From WJJR01 sp964440935 (GTDB lineage: Bacteria > Zixibacteria > MSB-5A5 > WJJR01), in contig CAYTTY010000060.1 in the NCBI GenBank assembly GCA_964440935.1, forward strand, positions 1 through 18,329: a DNA stretch of 18,329 nt. Direction: 5' to 3'. How positions within the stretch are numbered: position 1 is the stretch's first letter; each line of letters begins with the position of its first letter. A program made the translations under genes and the position numbers. Below are positions 17,141 through 18,329 of this stretch, in pieces. Under the pieces are notes generated by a model. It ran no database searches. It was not told the origin of the DNA and saw only the letters and a list, made by a program, of their open reading frames with translations.

Positions 17141-18270
17141 TCAGTTGTCAGGATCGGCCGATTGCCCGGTGCATGAATTCAGCGTGAGAGCGATCTCACC
17201 GGTGTCGGCATGGTAGACTGCCGAAGACACGACCTGCTGCACCAGCGCGATCCGCTCCGGCATATGAAGGACATCCCAGATCGGGTCGAACTGTTGCAGG
17301 GTCTCGCGCAAGTGCTCGGCGTCGATCGTCTGCGACTTCAATTCTGCAATCTGCAGCTTGAGCTCGTGCAGGCGTGCTTCCATCCGTGAGACGAGGCCCT
17401 CGGTCTCCCGGAGTCGGGCGGTGACGGTTGGCATCGGCTCCGTGGCTTCAGATAGTACCTGCACCATCGAGTTGATCTCGGCGGTCTTGCGCTGGCGTTC
17501 GTCGTAAAGTTTGTCGTACTCGGCTTCGAGCCTTGGGACCTCGGATCGTTGCTGGAGCCTGGCTTCGGCGTAGACCTGCTCCACCAGCTTAGGATCGTTG
17601 CCGATCTGCTTGATCTGCCGGACGACGAAGTCCTCGATATCGGGTGCGGACAGTGACGGCGTGTCACACGCCCCCTTCCCTTGCTTCTGGCGGGTGTTGC
17701 AGACGTAGTAGCGGTAGAGTGTGCTCCCCTTGTTGGTGTACGTGTGCGCCATGGCGGCTCCACACTTGCCGCACCGGATCAATCCCTTGAGCAGGGCCGC
17801 GTGCTTGTTGCGCACGGCCGGGCCGCAGCCATAGCCGTTCTGACCCACAATCTCCTGTGCGCGGTTGAACAGGTCCTCGTCGATGATCGCCTTATGCTCC
17901 CCGACGTAGAGCTCCCCCTTGTGCAGGACCTTGCCGATGTAGGTCGCATTGGTCAGATGGCGCAGCACCTTGGCCTTGTCCCAGCGTGATCCCTCCACCC
18001 GTTTGCCGTTCTTGCGCACCCAGGACTTCGTGGTCCAGCCGCGACGGTTGAGTTCAATGGCAACCTTGAGCGCCGACTGGTGCTGGACGTACAACTCAAA
18101 CATCTCCCGCACCATCTGGGCTTCGGTCTCGTTGACCAAGATGCGGTGTGCCTCGGGGTCCTTGTCGTAGCCCAGGATCGGCGGACCGCCCATCCACTTA
18201 CCCTTGCGACGAGCGGCACACATCTTGTCGGAGGTCCGCTCGCCGATCATCTCTCTCTCGAATTGGGCGA
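17141..18270 (-). CDS. Large serine recombinase, C-terminal exon
   Basis: Large serine recombinases cut and rejoin DNA at attachment sites through an N-terminal catalytic serine domain. That domain is not in the window; this exon opens at the end of it, with FAQFEREMIGER, the conserved start of the long linking helix. A recombinase DNA-binding domain follows (GKWMGGPPILGYD, VREMFELYVQHQSALKVA, then TNATYIGKVLHKGE). Next comes a zinc ribbon (CGKCGAAM, then a cysteine in YYVCN and one in GACD), then a coiled coil (about residues 205-300 counted from the ATG at 18250) and a short tail ending SADPDN. The first base of the F codon must come from an upstream exon, because a group II intron ends at 18271. 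Calling the ATG at 18250 as the start would give a 369-residue protein without a catalytic domain. If the intron splices, a full-length enzyme is possible. Confidence 0.88.
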
Positions 18271-18329
18271 ATCAGGATAGGGGCCTCAGAATGATTTCTG
18301 AGGACCCCTCCCACACCACCCGGCATGCG
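18271..18329 (-). mobile_element. Group II intron 3' end inserted in the recombinase gene (partial)
   Basis: On the minus strand the last bases of a group II intron are visible: the right arm of domain V (CGCATGCCGGGTGGTGT), then a complete domain VI. The domain VI stem pairs GGGG and CCTCAGAA with TTCTGAGG and CCCC. Below it GGGA pairs with T and TCC, leaving one bulged A seven bases before the terminal AT at 18271-18272. That A is the expected branch point. The intron has the same orientation as the recombinase, as required for splicing. The rest of the intron and any reverse transcriptase lie beyond the window, so the intron class and activity cannot be judged. Confidence 0.82.

Overview
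The window looks like a chromosomal segment of a Gram-negative, moderately GC-rich bacterium. The support is a three-gene operon of exported proteins ending in a probable outer-membrane beta-barrel. Giant TIG/FN3/coiled-coil surface proteins of this style are familiar from FCB-group and candidate-phylum genomes, but placement below 'outer-membrane bacterium' is inference. No rRNA, tRNA or CRISPR array was seen.

Layout. (1) Positions 1-333 carry no credible gene, only small inverted repeats. (2) Positions 334-972, minus strand, hold a decayed 3' part of a group II intron: domains V-VI preceded by the C-terminal half of its reverse transcriptase/maturase, broken by a frameshift and an in-frame stop. 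(3) Positions 1087-16255, minus strand, form one tightly packed operon. It runs from a 3813-residue secreted protein (13 TIG-like repeats, about 900 residues of coiled coil, Ig-like domains, a beta-rich C-terminus), through a secreted protein of about six fibronectin-type-III modules, to a 550-residue probable outer-membrane beta-barrel. The genes abut or overlap by a few bases. A near-consensus sigma-70 promoter (TTGACA, 17 bp, TATGCT) lies just upstream of the giant gene. (4) Positions 16388-16934, plus strand, are a weak divergent region that may be a frameshifted gene remnant. (5) Positions 16942-17106, minus strand, encode a 54-residue protein with an excellent Shine-Dalgarno site, just downstream of (6) the C-terminal part of a large serine recombinase (17141-18270). 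That gene is cut exactly at its conserved FAQFERE motif by (7) the 3' end of a second group II intron (18271-18329), which runs off the window. Its 3' end closely resembles that of the decayed intron at the other end.

How it fits together. All three operon products have signal peptides and no cytoplasmic enzyme domain is visible. The simplest reading is a cell-surface assembly, with a long fibrous protein, an FN3 partner and a membrane barrel as possible anchor or exporter. No known system is recognised with confidence. The right flank is mobile-element territory: a site-specific recombinase interrupted by an intron in the same orientation, so splicing could restore the protein, followed by a small companion gene.
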